DNA of 64,000 nt from Janthinobacterium sp. TB1-E2 (GTDB taxonomy: Bacteria; Pseudomonadota; Gammaproteobacteria; Burkholderiales; Burkholderiaceae_D). Both the position numbers and the translations under genes were made by a program. The notes beneath the pieces are model-generated. The model was given only the letters and a program-made list of their open reading frames with translations, ran no database searches and was not told the origin of the DNA. The stretch lies in contig NZ_CP142523.1 of the NCBI RefSeq assembly GCF_036885605.1, positions 6,200,001 to 6,264,000 of the forward strand, read 5' to 3'. Each line of letters opens with the position of its first letter. The first letter of the stretch is position 1. Shown in pieces: positions 36,617 to 44,709 of this stretch.

Positions 36617-36949
36617 TTACAGCGCCTTCAGGGTGCCTTTAGGCAGCAAGGTGGTGATGGAGCTCTTTTGCACCGTGATTTCGGTGCCGGTCGCCACTTC
36701 GATGGTGACGTAAGCGTCCACTACCTTGACAACACGGCCCAGCATGCCGCCGGCGGTGACGACTTCGTCACCCTTGGCCAGCGCGTCCATCATCGCCCGT
36801 TGTTCTTTGGCGCGTTTTTGCTGTGGGCGGATCATCAGGAAATACATGACCACGAACATCAATACCAGCGGCAGGAAGCTGGTCAGGTTGCCGCCGAGGC
36901 CCAGGGCGTCGGTTGGGGCTTGCGCATAAGCGTTGGAAATGAAAAACAC
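36617..36949 (-). CDS. yajC: preprotein translocase subunit YajC
   Basis: A 110-residue single-span membrane protein that associates with SecDF. The membrane helix SFLPLVLMFVVMYFLMIRPQ is followed by the YajC signature QQKRAKEQRAMMDALAKGDE and VVTAGGMLGRVVKV. GTG 36949 was chosen because GGAG lies about 5 bases upstream and the protein has a normal length; the ORF to 37042 adds 31 residues upstream of any membrane helix. It sits between tgt and secD as in many proteobacteria. Confidence 0.93.
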   Translation of the reverse strand: MFFISNAYAQAPTDALGLGGNLTSFLPLVLMFVVMYFLMIRPQQKRAKEQRAMMDALAKGDEVVTAGGMLGRVVKVVDAYVTIEVATGTEITVQKSSITTLLPKGTLKAL

Positions 36950-37145
36950 GGTGACTCCAGTTCTAATCAGTTTGAAAAAATAGCGCTGTATTCTAGCATT
37001 GGCAATCCGCCAAGCCTCCAATTGCAGGCATGGCAGCTTCAAATGGGGCTAAAAAGGCATTATGCAATGCTTTATCGCCCCAGTCCAAGCACCAATACAC
37101 AAAACTTCAGGCCATGCTGCGGCCAGGGCGCCAGATAAGGTTTTC

Positions 37146-38285
37146 TTAAGTTCCGCGTGCGCGTTCCGCGTGGAATTGCAGGGTAAACGCGTGGAAACGG
37201 TCTTCGTCCAGCGCTTCGCGCATCTGGCGCATCAGGTCCAGGTAGTAATGCAGGTTGTGGATGGTATTCAAACGCGCGCCGAGGATTTCCTTGGAGCGGT
37301 GCAAATGGTGCAGGTAGGCGCGCGAGAAATTGCGGCAGGCGTAGCAGCTGCAGGTCTCGTCCAGCGGCGCCTGGTCTTCCTTGTACTTGGCGTTCTTGAT
37401 CTTGATGTCGCCAAAACGGGTGAACAGCCAGCCATTGCGGGCGTTACGTGTCGGCATGACGCAGTCGAACATGTCGATACCGTTCGACACACCGGCCACC
37501 AGGTCTTCCGGCGTGCCCACGCCCATCAGGTAATGGGGCTTGTTGGCCGGCAGGCGCGGGCCCACGTGGGCCAGCATGCGCATCATGTCTTCCTTCGGCT
37601 CGCCGACGGACAGGCCGCCGATGGCGATGCCGGGGAAATCGATTTCTTCCAGCTTGGCCAGCGACTCGTCGCGCAGCATTTCGAACATGCCGCCCTGCAC
37701 GATGCCGAACAGCGCATTCGGGTTTTCACCGCGGTGGAACTCGTCCTTCGAGCGCTGCGCCCAGCGCAAGGACATGCGCATGGACTTGGCCGCTTCCTCG
37801 ATGGTGGCCGGACGGCCCTGGATTTCGTACGGCGTACATTCGTCGAACTGCATGACGATGTCGGAATTCAAGACGCGCTGCACCTGCATCGACACTTCCG
37901 GCGACAGGAACAATTTATCGCCGTTGATCGGCGAATTGAAATGCACGCCCTCTTCCGTGATCTTGCGCATGGCGCCCAGCGAAAACACCTGGAAACCGCC
38001 CGAGTCCGTCAAGATCGGCTTGTTCCAGCCCATGAAACCATGCAAGCCGCCGAATTTTTCCATGACGGTGTTGCCAGGACGCAGCCACAGGTGAAACGTG
38101 TTGCCCAGAATGATCTGCGCGTCGATCTCGTTGAGTTCCAGCGGCGACATGGCTTTCACGGAGCCGTAAGTGCCCACTGGCATGAAGATCGGCGTCTGCA
38201 CGACGCCATGGTTGAGTTTCAAGGTGCCGCGGCGTGCCTTGGTCAGGCCGCTCGTGTCGGTCTTGAGTAATGTAAATTCCAGCAT
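37146..38285 (-). CDS. tgt: queuine tRNA-ribosyltransferase
   Basis: A 379-residue TIM-barrel enzyme that exchanges guanine at the wobble position of GUN-anticodon tRNAs for preQ1. The nucleophile region is NKPILTDSGGFQVFSLG. MFDCVMPTRNARNGWLFTR holds the second active-site Asp and the substrate loop. The zinc site is CSCYACRNFSRAYLHHL with three Cys and one His. MLEFTLLKTDTSGLTKARRG is the normal N-terminus. It starts one base after the queA stop, so the two are one operon. Confidence 0.96.
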   Translation of the reverse strand: MLEFTLLKTDTSGLTKARRGTLKLNHGVVQTPIFMPVGTYGSVKAMSPLELNEIDAQIILGNTFHLWLRPGNTVMEKFGGLHGFMGWNKPILTDSGGFQVFSLGAMRKITEEGVHFNSPINGDKLFLSPEVSMQVQRVLNSDIVMQFDECTPYEIQGRPATIEEAAKSMRMSLRWAQRSKDEFHRGENPNALFGIVQGGMFEMLRDESLAKLEEIDFPGIAIGGLSVGEPKEDMMRMLAHVGPRLPANKPHYLMGVGTPEDLVAGVSNGIDMFDCVMPTRNARNGWLFTRFGDIKIKNAKYKEDQAPLDETCSCYACRNFSRAYLHHLHRSKEILGARLNTIHNLHYYLDLMRQMREALDEDRFHAFTLQFHAERARGT

Positions 38286-38286
38286 G

Positions 38287-39342
38287 TCAGTCTTTCACGG
38301 GAGTATCAAGGTTCAGCGCAGCGCGCGATTGCGTGGTGAGCAGCATCGCGTCGCCATAGCTGAAGAAACGGTAATTCTGCGCAATCGCATGCGCGTAGGC
38401 GCTGCGGATCGGCGCATAGCCGGCAAAGGCCGACACCAGCATCAGCAGGGTCGACTTCGGCAAATGGAAGTTGGTGATCAAACGCGTCACCGTTTTAAAC
38501 GCATAGCCGGGCGTGATGAACAGGGCCGTATCGGCGCTGCCCGCCACCAGCTGGCCGCTTTGCGAGGCCGATTCCAGCGCGCGCAGGCTGGTCGTACCGA
38601 CGGCGACCACGTCGCGCCCGGCCAGCTGCGCGGCGCGCACGGCATCGACGGTTTCCTGCGGCATGGTGTACCACTCGGTATGCATCTTGTGTTCGGCCAG
38701 CACCTCGGTGCGCACGGGCTGGAAGGTGCCGGCACCCACGTGCAGGGTCACATAGGCGAAGTTGACGCCCTTGGCCTTCAATTGATCGAGCAGGGCCTGG
38801 TCGAAATGCAGGCCGGCCGTCGGCGCGGCGACAGCGCCGGGCACCTTGTTGAACACGGTCTGGTAGCGCGTCTCGTCGAATGCATCCGCATCGTGCTCGA
38901 TGTACGGCGGCAGCGGCAGCCGGCCATGCGCCTCGATCAGCTCGAACACGTCGGCCTCGAAGTGCAGGGTAAAGAACTCGCCGGCGCGCTGGCCGACCGT
39001 CACATCAAAGGCGTCGGCCAGGCGGATGCGGCAACCGGGCGGCGGCGACTTCGACGCGCGCACCTGGGCCAGCACGGTGCGGTCATCGAGCACGCGCTCG
39101 ACCAGCGCCTCGATCTTGCCGCCGCTTTCCTTGACGCCAAAGAAGCGCGCCTTGAGTACGCGCGTATCGTTCATCACCAGCAGGTCGCCCGCCTGCAACA
39201 GCCCGACGATGTCGGCGAACTGGCGGTCGACCAGAGCGTCGCCGTCCAGATGCAACAGGCGCGAGGCGCTGCGCTCGGCCAATGGAGTTTGCGCAATGTT
39301 TTCTTGCGGCAAATTAAAATCGAAATCGGAAAGCGAATACAT
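38287..39342 (-). CDS. queA: S-adenosylmethionine:tRNA ribosyltransferase-isomerase
   Basis: A 351-residue enzyme. QueA transfers and isomerises the ribosyl part of SAM onto preQ1 in tRNA to give epoxyqueuosine. Family blocks are DFDFNLPQENIAQTPLAERS at the N-terminus, DLLVMNDTRVLKARFFGVK, APTAGLHFDQALLDQLKAKG, VTLHVGAGTFQPVRTE and TNFHLPKSTLLMLVSAFAG. The length is usual for the family. It is divergent from recG across 178 bases, in which I saw no preQ1 riboswitch and no clear promoter boxes. Confidence 0.96.
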   Translation of the reverse strand: MYSLSDFDFNLPQENIAQTPLAERSASRLLHLDGDALVDRQFADIVGLLQAGDLLVMNDTRVLKARFFGVKESGGKIEALVERVLDDRTVLAQVRASKSPPPGCRIRLADAFDVTVGQRAGEFFTLHFEADVFELIEAHGRLPLPPYIEHDADAFDETRYQTVFNKVPGAVAAPTAGLHFDQALLDQLKAKGVNFAYVTLHVGAGTFQPVRTEVLAEHKMHTEWYTMPQETVDAVRAAQLAGRDVVAVGTTSLRALESASQSGQLVAGSADTALFITPGYAFKTVTRLITNFHLPKSTLLMLVSAFAGYAPIRSAYAHAIAQNYRFFSYGDAMLLTTQSRAALNLDTPVKD

Positions 39343-39520
39343 GCGTTTTGCTTCAAAAGTACGTCAAAAATGATTAGGAGTGCGCAATGGAACATCTGGC
39401 ACTATACTGTGCGCCTATACAGGCATTACAATAATCCGCCGCAACAATTTACGACTGCGGTACGCACAGGGTGTGCCGGACAACCCTCTATTTTACGCTA
39501 GCGGCACCAAAACCTTGCAT

Positions 39521-41623
39521 ATGTCCGATCCAAAGCCCGATCTTCCTCCCACGGCCAAGCCGGCCACCAAGCCGAAAGCCGTCAAAAAAGTGGTCAGCAC
39601 GGAAAGCCGGCTGGCCAAACTGGGCTTGCGCACGGACATGGACCTGGTGCTGCACCTGCCGATGCGCTACGAGGACGAAACCAAGGTCTACACGATACGC
39701 GACGCCTGCCTGCGCGGCGGCGAGTCGTGGCAAGTCGAGGGCATCGTCACCAAATGCGAAGTCAATTTCAAGCCGCGCAAGCAGCTGCTGGTGACGATCG
39801 CCGACGAAACGGGCAATTTGCTGCTGCGCTTCATGAATTTCTACGGCAGCCAGGTCAAGCAGCTGGCCGAAGGCACGCGGGTACGCGCGCGCGCCGAGCT
39901 CAAACACGGCTTTTTCGGCGCCGAGATGGTGCACCCGACGTATAAAGTGGTCAACGAGGGAGCGCCCCTGCCCACGGCGCTCACGCCCGTGTACCCGTCC
40001 GGCGAAGGCCTGTCGCAGCACGTGCTGCGGCGCGAGATCGCCGACGCCATGCGCCGCATCGACTGGCAGGACACCTTGCCCGACCAGCTGCTGCGTGAAA
40101 TGCAGCTGTCGCCGTTCCGCGCCGCCGTGCACCTGCTGCACTATCCGCCGCAGGACATCGATGAAAGCGCGCTGATGGACCGCTCGCACCCGGCCTGGGT
40201 GCGCATGAAGTTCGATGAACTGCTGGCGCAGCAGCTGTCGCTGAAACGCGCCCAGCGCGCGCGCCGCTCGAAAGGCGCCGCATCGCTACCCATCGTCGGC
40301 ACCCTGTCGAACGCCTTCGGCGCAGCCCTGCCCTTCAAGCTGACGGGCGCACAGGCGCGCGTACTTGAGGAAATCCGCGCCGACCTGCGCCAGCCGTATC
40401 CGATGCAGCGCCTGTTGCAGGGCGACGTCGGCAGCGGCAAGACGGTGGTGGCGGCATTGTCCGCCACGCAGGCGATCGACAGCGGTTACCAGGCCGCGCT
40501 GATGGCGCCCACGGAGATCCTGGCGGAGCAGCACTTCCGCAAGATCGCCGCCTGGATGGAGCCGCTGGGCGTGAAGGTGGCGTGGCTGACGGGCAGCCTG
40601 AAGAAAAAGGAAAAGACGGCCGCGCTGGCCCTGATCGAATCGGGCGAAGCGCAGCTGGTGATCGGCACGCACGCGCTGATCCAGGATAACGTGCTGTTTG
40701 CCAAACTGGGCTTGGTGATCGTCGACGAGCAGCACCGCTTCGGCGTGGGCCAGCGCCTGACCCTGCGCAACAAGGGCGACAGCGCGGCCGTTCCGCACCA
40801 GCTGATGATGTCGGCCACGCCCATTCCGCGCACCCTGGCCATGACGTATTACGCCGACCTGGAAGTGTCGGTGATCGACGAGCTGCCGCCAGGGCGCAGC
40901 CCCATCGTCACGCGCGCCATCGACCAGAACCGGCGCGACGAAGTCATCGCCCGCGTGTATGCGGCCGCATTGGAAGGCCGGCAAGTGTACTGGGTCTGCC
41001 CGCTGATCGAGGAATCGGAAGCGCTGCAGCTGCAGACGGCCACCGACACCTACATGATGCTGGCCGAAGCCCTGCCCGCGCTGCAGGTGGGCCTCGTGCA
41101 CGGCCGCTTGAAACCGGCCGAAAAGCAGGAAGTGATGGACGCCTTCATCGCCGGGCATATCCATGTGCTGGTGGCCACCACCGTCATCGAGGTGGGCGTC
41201 GACGTGCCGAACGCCTCGCTGATGGTGATCGAACACGCCGAGCGTTTTGGCTTGTCGCAGCTGCACCAGCTGCGCGGGCGCGTGGGCCGCGGTTCGGCAG
41301 CCAGCGTCTGCCTGCTGCTGTACCAGGGCCCCCTGGGCGGCGTGGCGCGCCAGCGCTTGATGACCATGCGCGAAACAACGGACGGCTTTGAAATCGCCCG
41401 CCGCGACCTGGAAATCCGTGGCCCCGGGGAGTTTCTTGGCGCGCGCCAGTCCGGCCAGGCCATGCTGCGTTTCGCCGACCTGGAAACGGATCAATGGCTG
41501 GTCGACCAGGCCCGCGACGTGGCGCACGATTTGCTGCACGCCACCACGGCGGCTGCAGCAGCCACCGTGGAAGCGCACTTGGCGCGCTGGCTGGGTGGGA
41601 AAGAGGAATTTTTGAAGGTGTAA
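39521..41623 (+). CDS. recG: ATP-dependent DNA helicase RecG
   Basis: A 700-residue superfamily 2 helicase that remodels stalled replication forks and Holliday junctions. The N-terminal wedge/OB region holds LRTDMDLVLHLPMRYEDETK and GTRVRARAELKHGFFGAE. The helicase motor has Walker A GDVGSGKT near residue 301, DEQHRFGVGQR near 401, SATPIPRTLAMTYYADLEVS, ATTVIEVGVDVPNASLMVIE and QLHQLRGRVGRG. MSDPKPDLPPTAKPATKPKA is a low-complexity lead. ATG 39521 was chosen as the first position fitting the family; an ORF to 39380 lies in the intergenic region. It is immediately followed by a REP pair. Confidence 0.95.
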   Translation: MSDPKPDLPPTAKPATKPKAVKKVVSTESRLAKLGLRTDMDLVLHLPMRYEDETKVYTIRDACLRGGESWQVEGIVTKCEVNFKPRKQLLVTIADETGNLLLRFMNFYGSQVKQLAEGTRVRARAELKHGFFGAEMVHPTYKVVNEGAPLPTALTPVYPSGEGLSQHVLRREIADAMRRIDWQDTLPDQLLREMQLSPFRAAVHLLHYPPQDIDESALMDRSHPAWVRMKFDELLAQQLSLKRAQRARRSKGAASLPIVGTLSNAFGAALPFKLTGAQARVLEEIRADLRQPYPMQRLLQGDVGSGKTVVAALSATQAIDSGYQAALMAPTEILAEQHFRKIAAWMEPLGVKVAWLTGSLKKKEKTAALALIESGEAQLVIGTHALIQDNVLFAKLGLVIVDEQHRFGVGQRLTLRNKGDSAAVPHQLMMSATPIPRTLAMTYYADLEVSVIDELPPGRSPIVTRAIDQNRRDEVIARVYAAALEGRQVYWVCPLIEESEALQLQTATDTYMMLAEALPALQVGLVHGRLKPAEKQEVMDAFIAGHIHVLVATTVIEVGVDVPNASLMVIEHAERFGLSQLHQLRGRVGRGSAASVCLLLYQGPLGGVARQRLMTMRETTDGFEIARRDLEIRGPGEFLGARQSGQAMLRFADLETDQWLVDQARDVAHDLLHATTAAAAATVEAHLARWLGGKEEFLKV

Positions 41624-41650
41624 ATCTGGGATTGTTTATTTCCCGGTGTT

Positions 41651-41735
41651 GTCGGATTACGGCCTTCGGCCTAATCCGACCTACGCAAAAAATATGCCGT
41701 GGTAGGTCGGATTAGCGCGCAGCGCGTAATCCGAC
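41651..41735. repeat. inverted pair of REP palindromes (BIME) after recG
   Basis: REP A (41651-41680) folds as GTCGGATTA/TAATCCGAC with inner GGCC pairs and a bulged C. REP B (41706-41735) has the same outer stem with an inner CGC-rich pair and a bulged G. Both carry the GTAG foot: CTAC at 41681-41684 for A (opposite strand) and GTAG at 41702-41705 for B. They face each other across 17 bases. The foot plus bulged hairpin is the form recognised by RAYT proteins, and the RAYT gene ends 18 bases away. Confidence 0.85.
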
Positions 41736-41752
41736 AACATTGTTAGCGCCCC

Positions 41753-42244
41753 TCACTCCCGCCCAACACCCGCCACATCCACACCATCCCCGCCCCAATC
41801 GGCGGCGCACCATCCCTGCTTTACATACCGGTGAAAACTGGAATACGGCCAATCGATGACTTTACTCACAAGGCCATGCTTGACGGGGTTGTAATGGATG
41901 TAATCGACGTGGTTTGCGAAGTCGCTCTCGTCACGCAACACATGCTCCCAATACCGCTGCTGCCAGACATTTTCAAGATCGCAGCGCTTGCTGAACCATG
42001 TCTTGATCAACCTCCAGCGCGTCATGAAATCGGCATCACTATCTGGCAAGGTCCAGATGCAGTGCAAGTGATCAGGAAGGATAACGATGGCGTCGATAGC
42101 GAATGGCCGTTGATGCCGCACGGCGCGGAAAGAATCACGCAGCAAATCCACGGCATTGGCAGCAGAAAAAACGGGCCGGCGATGGGCAGTCACCACCGTG
42201 AAGAAAAAGCTGCCACCTGGCTGGAATGCGCGTCGGTATCGCAT
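41753..42244 (-). CDS. REP-associated tyrosine transposase (RAYT)
   Basis: A 163-residue member of the Y1-transposase (IS200/IS605-like) superfamily. It has the HUH-type pair His59 and His61 in ILPDHLHCIW, RWRLIKTWFSKR, YWEHVLRDESDF, and DYIHYNPVKHGLV, in which Tyr115 is the candidate nucleophile. RAYTs bind and cut REP hairpins at the GTAG foot and are thought to spread or maintain REP elements; they are single-copy domesticated genes rather than full insertion sequences. Here REPs lie on both sides. ATG 42244 begins MRYRRAFQPGGSFFFTVV, the standard RAYT opening. The length is normal, and nothing suggests a broken gene. Confidence 0.92.
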   Translation of the reverse strand: MRYRRAFQPGGSFFFTVVTAHRRPVFSAANAVDLLRDSFRAVRHQRPFAIDAIVILPDHLHCIWTLPDSDADFMTRWRLIKTWFSKRCDLENVWQQRYWEHVLRDESDFANHVDYIHYNPVKHGLVSKVIDWPYSSFHRYVKQGWCAADWGGDGVDVAGVGRE

Positions 42245-42257
42245 GGTTTCGGATGTT

Positions 42258-42337
42258 GTCGGATTACGCGAATCCGTCGCAGCAGGTCGGGTAGGTCGGA
42301 TTAGCGTAGCGTAATCCGACTTCTAGCGTAATCCGAC
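42258..42337. repeat. REP element and decayed REP copies upstream of the RAYT gene
   Basis: REP C has GTAG at 42291-42294 followed by the hairpin GTCGGATTA-core-TAATCCGAC at 42295-42320. Partial copies flank it: GTCGGATTACGCGAATCC at 42258-42275 and TAGCGTAATCCGAC at 42324-42337. The sequence matches the pair on the other side of the gene. Confidence 0.8.
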
Positions 42338-42367
42338 TTCACGCAAACCACCTTGCGCCCACGCAGC

Positions 42368-42493
42368 CTACATGCACATCCAGAAGCGGTTCGCCAGGTC
42401 GAGCATGAAGTCGGGCCGCAGATAGGCAAGGAAGACGATGGCCAGCAGCGCGGCGCCAGCCAGGCGCCATAGCCATGTGCGCCAGCTGGCCAT
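42368..42493 (-). CDS. 41-residue membrane peptide overlapping the MFS stop codon
   Basis: The ATG (42493) shares one base with the stop codon of the MFS gene (TAATG), a classic translational-coupling arrangement. The peptide starts MASWRTWLWRLAG, has one predicted membrane helix (AALLAIVFLAYL, about residues 13-24), and ends RPDFMLDLANRFWMCM. The basic and tryptophan-rich start with an inside-positive helix looks like a real small membrane protein. I do not recognise a named family. It may modulate the transporter or be an independent small protein. No ribosome site apart from coupling is seen. Confidence 0.6.
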   Translation of the reverse strand: MASWRTWLWRLAGAALLAIVFLAYLRPDFMLDLANRFWMCM

Positions 42494-43707
42494 TACGCGG
42501 CCACCGCCACGCGCTTGACGGCGCGCTCGTCGATGGGCAGGTTGATCAGCGCGGCCAGCAAGCCCAGGCCGATGGTGATCATCCACACGATGTGGTAACT
42601 GCCCTGGTGCTCGTACAGATAGCCGCCCAGCCAGGCGCCGAGGAAACTGCCCACCTGGTGCGAGAAGAACACCATCCCGGCCAGCATCGACAGATGCTTC
42701 ACGCCGAAGATGCCGGCGATGATGCCGTTCGTCAGCGGCACGGTCGACAGCCACAACACGCCCATGCCGGCGGCGAACAGATACACGGACCACGCCGACA
42801 ATGGCGCCAGCAGGAACGCGGTGATGACCACGGCACGCGTCACGTAGATGGCCGACAGCAGGTAGCGCTTGGCGATCTTGCCGCCGAGTTTGCCCGCATA
42901 GTAGGAGCCGACGATGTTGAACAGGCCGATCAGGGCCAGCGCCGTGACGGCGACGTTCGGGTTCATCAGGCCCTGGTCCTTCAGGTAGGCCGGCAAGTGC
43001 ACGCCGATGAAGACCAGCTGGAAACCGCAGACAAAATAACCGGCCAACAGCAGCCAGAACGAGCGGCTGGCGATCGCTTCGCTGAAGGCGGCGCCCACGC
43101 TTTGCTGCGGGCCGCTGGCGTGCGAGACGGGCGGCTCGCGCAGGTAGAAGGCCATCGGGATCATCGCCAGCAGCACCAGCGCGGCCAGCACATAAAAGGC
43201 GTTTTGCCAGCCCACGGCGGAGATCAGCTGCTGCTCGACGGGCATCATCAGGAACTGGCCGAACGAGCCGGCCGCCGACGAAATGCCGAAGGCCCACGAG
43301 CGCTGCTCGGGCGGCGCGCTGCGCCCGATGATGCCGCTGATGGCGCCAAAAGCCGTACAGGCCAGCGCCAGGCCGATGAAGATGCCGGAGCCGACGATGA
43401 ACAGGGTGGGCTGCGTCACGAGCGCCATCCACACGAGGCCCGCCATGTAGCTGATGGCACCGACGATGACGACGCGCATGGTGCCGAAGCGGTCGGCCGC
43501 CATGCCGGCGAACGGGCCGAAGACGCCCCACATCAGGTTTTGCATGGCCAGCGCCAGCGAATACGTTTCGCGCGTCCAGCCATTGGCTTGCGAGATCGGC
43601 TGCATCCAGAAGCCCAGGCCGTGGCGCACGCCCATCGCCAGGGTCAGGACGACGCCGCTGGCGATGAGGACAGTTTTCAGGCTGGGACGGGATGAGTGCA
43701 ATGTCAT
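42493..43707 (-). CDS. MFS transporter
   Basis: A 404-residue major facilitator with about 12 helices. Typical segments are GVRHGLGFWMQPISQANGWT, GVFGPFAGMAADRFGTMRV (the MFS A-like loop), FGISSAAGSFGQFLMMPVEQ, and a central charged loop near residues 195-210 (LREPPVSHASGPQQSVGAAF). It resembles the monocarboxylate/oxalate-type MFS branch in its ADRFGT and PVEQQLISAVGWQNAF patterns. The substrate is unknown. ATG 43707 is 11 bases after the oxidoreductase stop. The ORF running to 44454 crosses the preceding gene and is rejected. The 41-residue peptide overlaps its stop. Confidence 0.85.
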   Translation of the reverse strand: MTLHSSRPSLKTVLIASGVVLTLAMGVRHGLGFWMQPISQANGWTRETYSLALAMQNLMWGVFGPFAGMAADRFGTMRVVIVGAISYMAGLVWMALVTQPTLFIVGSGIFIGLALACTAFGAISGIIGRSAPPEQRSWAFGISSAAGSFGQFLMMPVEQQLISAVGWQNAFYVLAALVLLAMIPMAFYLREPPVSHASGPQQSVGAAFSEAIASRSFWLLLAGYFVCGFQLVFIGVHLPAYLKDQGLMNPNVAVTALALIGLFNIVGSYYAGKLGGKIAKRYLLSAIYVTRAVVITAFLLAPLSAWSVYLFAAGMGVLWLSTVPLTNGIIAGIFGVKHLSMLAGMVFFSHQVGSFLGAWLGGYLYEHQGSYHIVWMITIGLGLLAALINLPIDERAVKRVAVAA

Positions 43708-43718
43708 GGGATTCCTGT

Positions 43719-44708
43719 TCACGCCTGGTCGGCTTGGTAGACGAGGCCGATCTGGCCGCGCATGGTGTCGAGATTGCGCATCAGCGCCACGCTGTCGGCG
43801 TGCGGCATGAGGGGGCTTTCCAGCAGGCCGGCGCGGATGCAGCGCATCGCCTCGATGGCCTCGTGCGCATAGCCATTGCCCAGGTGGGGGGCGGCGACGA
43901 CGCGGCGTTCGCCGTCCATCATTTCGACAATCAGGTGATCGGGCTTGTAAAAACGGTTGGGCAGCCGGATGCGTCCCAGGCTGCCGGAAATGGTCATTTC
44001 CGTCGGCGTCTGCGCGCGCAGGCTGCAGGCGCAGGACGAGGTGCCGCCGCCCGCATGCAGCAGCGAGAACACGACCTGCTCGTCGACGCCGGTGGCGCCC
44101 ATCTCGGCCAGCGCCTGCACCTGCGATACGGGGCCGAGGAAGAAGGCCGCCATCGACAGCGGATAGATGCCCACGTCGAGCAGCGCGCCGCCACCGAGCT
44201 GCGGATTGAACATGCGGTGCTCGGGCGGGAAATTGGCGACAAAGCCGATATCGGCCTGCACCTGCCGCAGCACGCCGATTTCGCCGCTGGCGATGATGCG
44301 TTGCGCTTCCTGCACGGCGGGCAGGAAACGGCTCCACATGGCTTCCATCAAAAACAGTTTTTTCTCGCGCGCCATATCGACCACGGCCTGCGCTTCGCGC
44401 GCATTCATGGTGAACGGTTTTTCGCAGACGACGTGCTTGCCGGCGGCCAGGCACAGCAAGGCATTTTCCGCATGCAGGGTGTGCGGCGTGGCGATGTAGA
44501 TCACGTCCACGCCAGAATCGTCAGCCAACGCCTGGTAGGAGCCATGGCAACGTTCGATGCCGAATTCGGCGCCGAAGGCCTGCGCACCGGCGCTGCTGCG
44601 CGAGGCGACCGCCACCAGTTGCGCACCGGGCGCATCGCGCAAGCCATTGGCCATCGCGCGGGCGATCTTGCCGGTGCCGAGGATGCCCCAGCGGACGGTG
44701 TTTTCCAT
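43719..44708 (-). CDS. Gfo/Idh/MocA family NAD(P)-dependent oxidoreductase
   Basis: A 329-residue oxidoreductase. The Rossmann motif is WGILGTGKIARAMANGL at residues about 6-22. The family EKP motif is in AAGKHVVCEKPFTMNAREAQ, with the lysine in the active-site region. A C-terminal beta-sheet dimerisation domain follows, including GGGALLDVGIYPLSMAAFFL. These enzymes act on sugars, inositols or their derivatives, or on trans-dihydrodiols; the substrate is unclear. ATG 44708 is one base after the DUF3025 stop. It is in an operon with pyrC, DUF3025 and the MFS transporter, which gives no clear substrate clue. Confidence 0.86.
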   Translation of the reverse strand: MENTVRWGILGTGKIARAMANGLRDAPGAQLVAVASRSSAGAQAFGAEFGIERCHGSYQALADDSGVDVIYIATPHTLHAENALLCLAAGKHVVCEKPFTMNAREAQAVVDMAREKKLFLMEAMWSRFLPAVQEAQRIIASGEIGVLRQVQADIGFVANFPPEHRMFNPQLGGGALLDVGIYPLSMAAFFLGPVSQVQALAEMGATGVDEQVVFSLLHAGGGTSSCACSLRAQTPTEMTISGSLGRIRLPNRFYKPDHLIVEMMDGERRVVAAPHLGNGYAHEAIEAMRCIRAGLLESPLMPHADSVALMRNLDTMRGQIGLVYQADQA

Positions 44709-44709
44709 G

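Noticed and set aside
38287..39520. preQ1 riboswitch for queA-tgt
   Set aside because: No C-rich preQ1 aptamer pattern or paired stem-loop was seen in the 178-base leader region.
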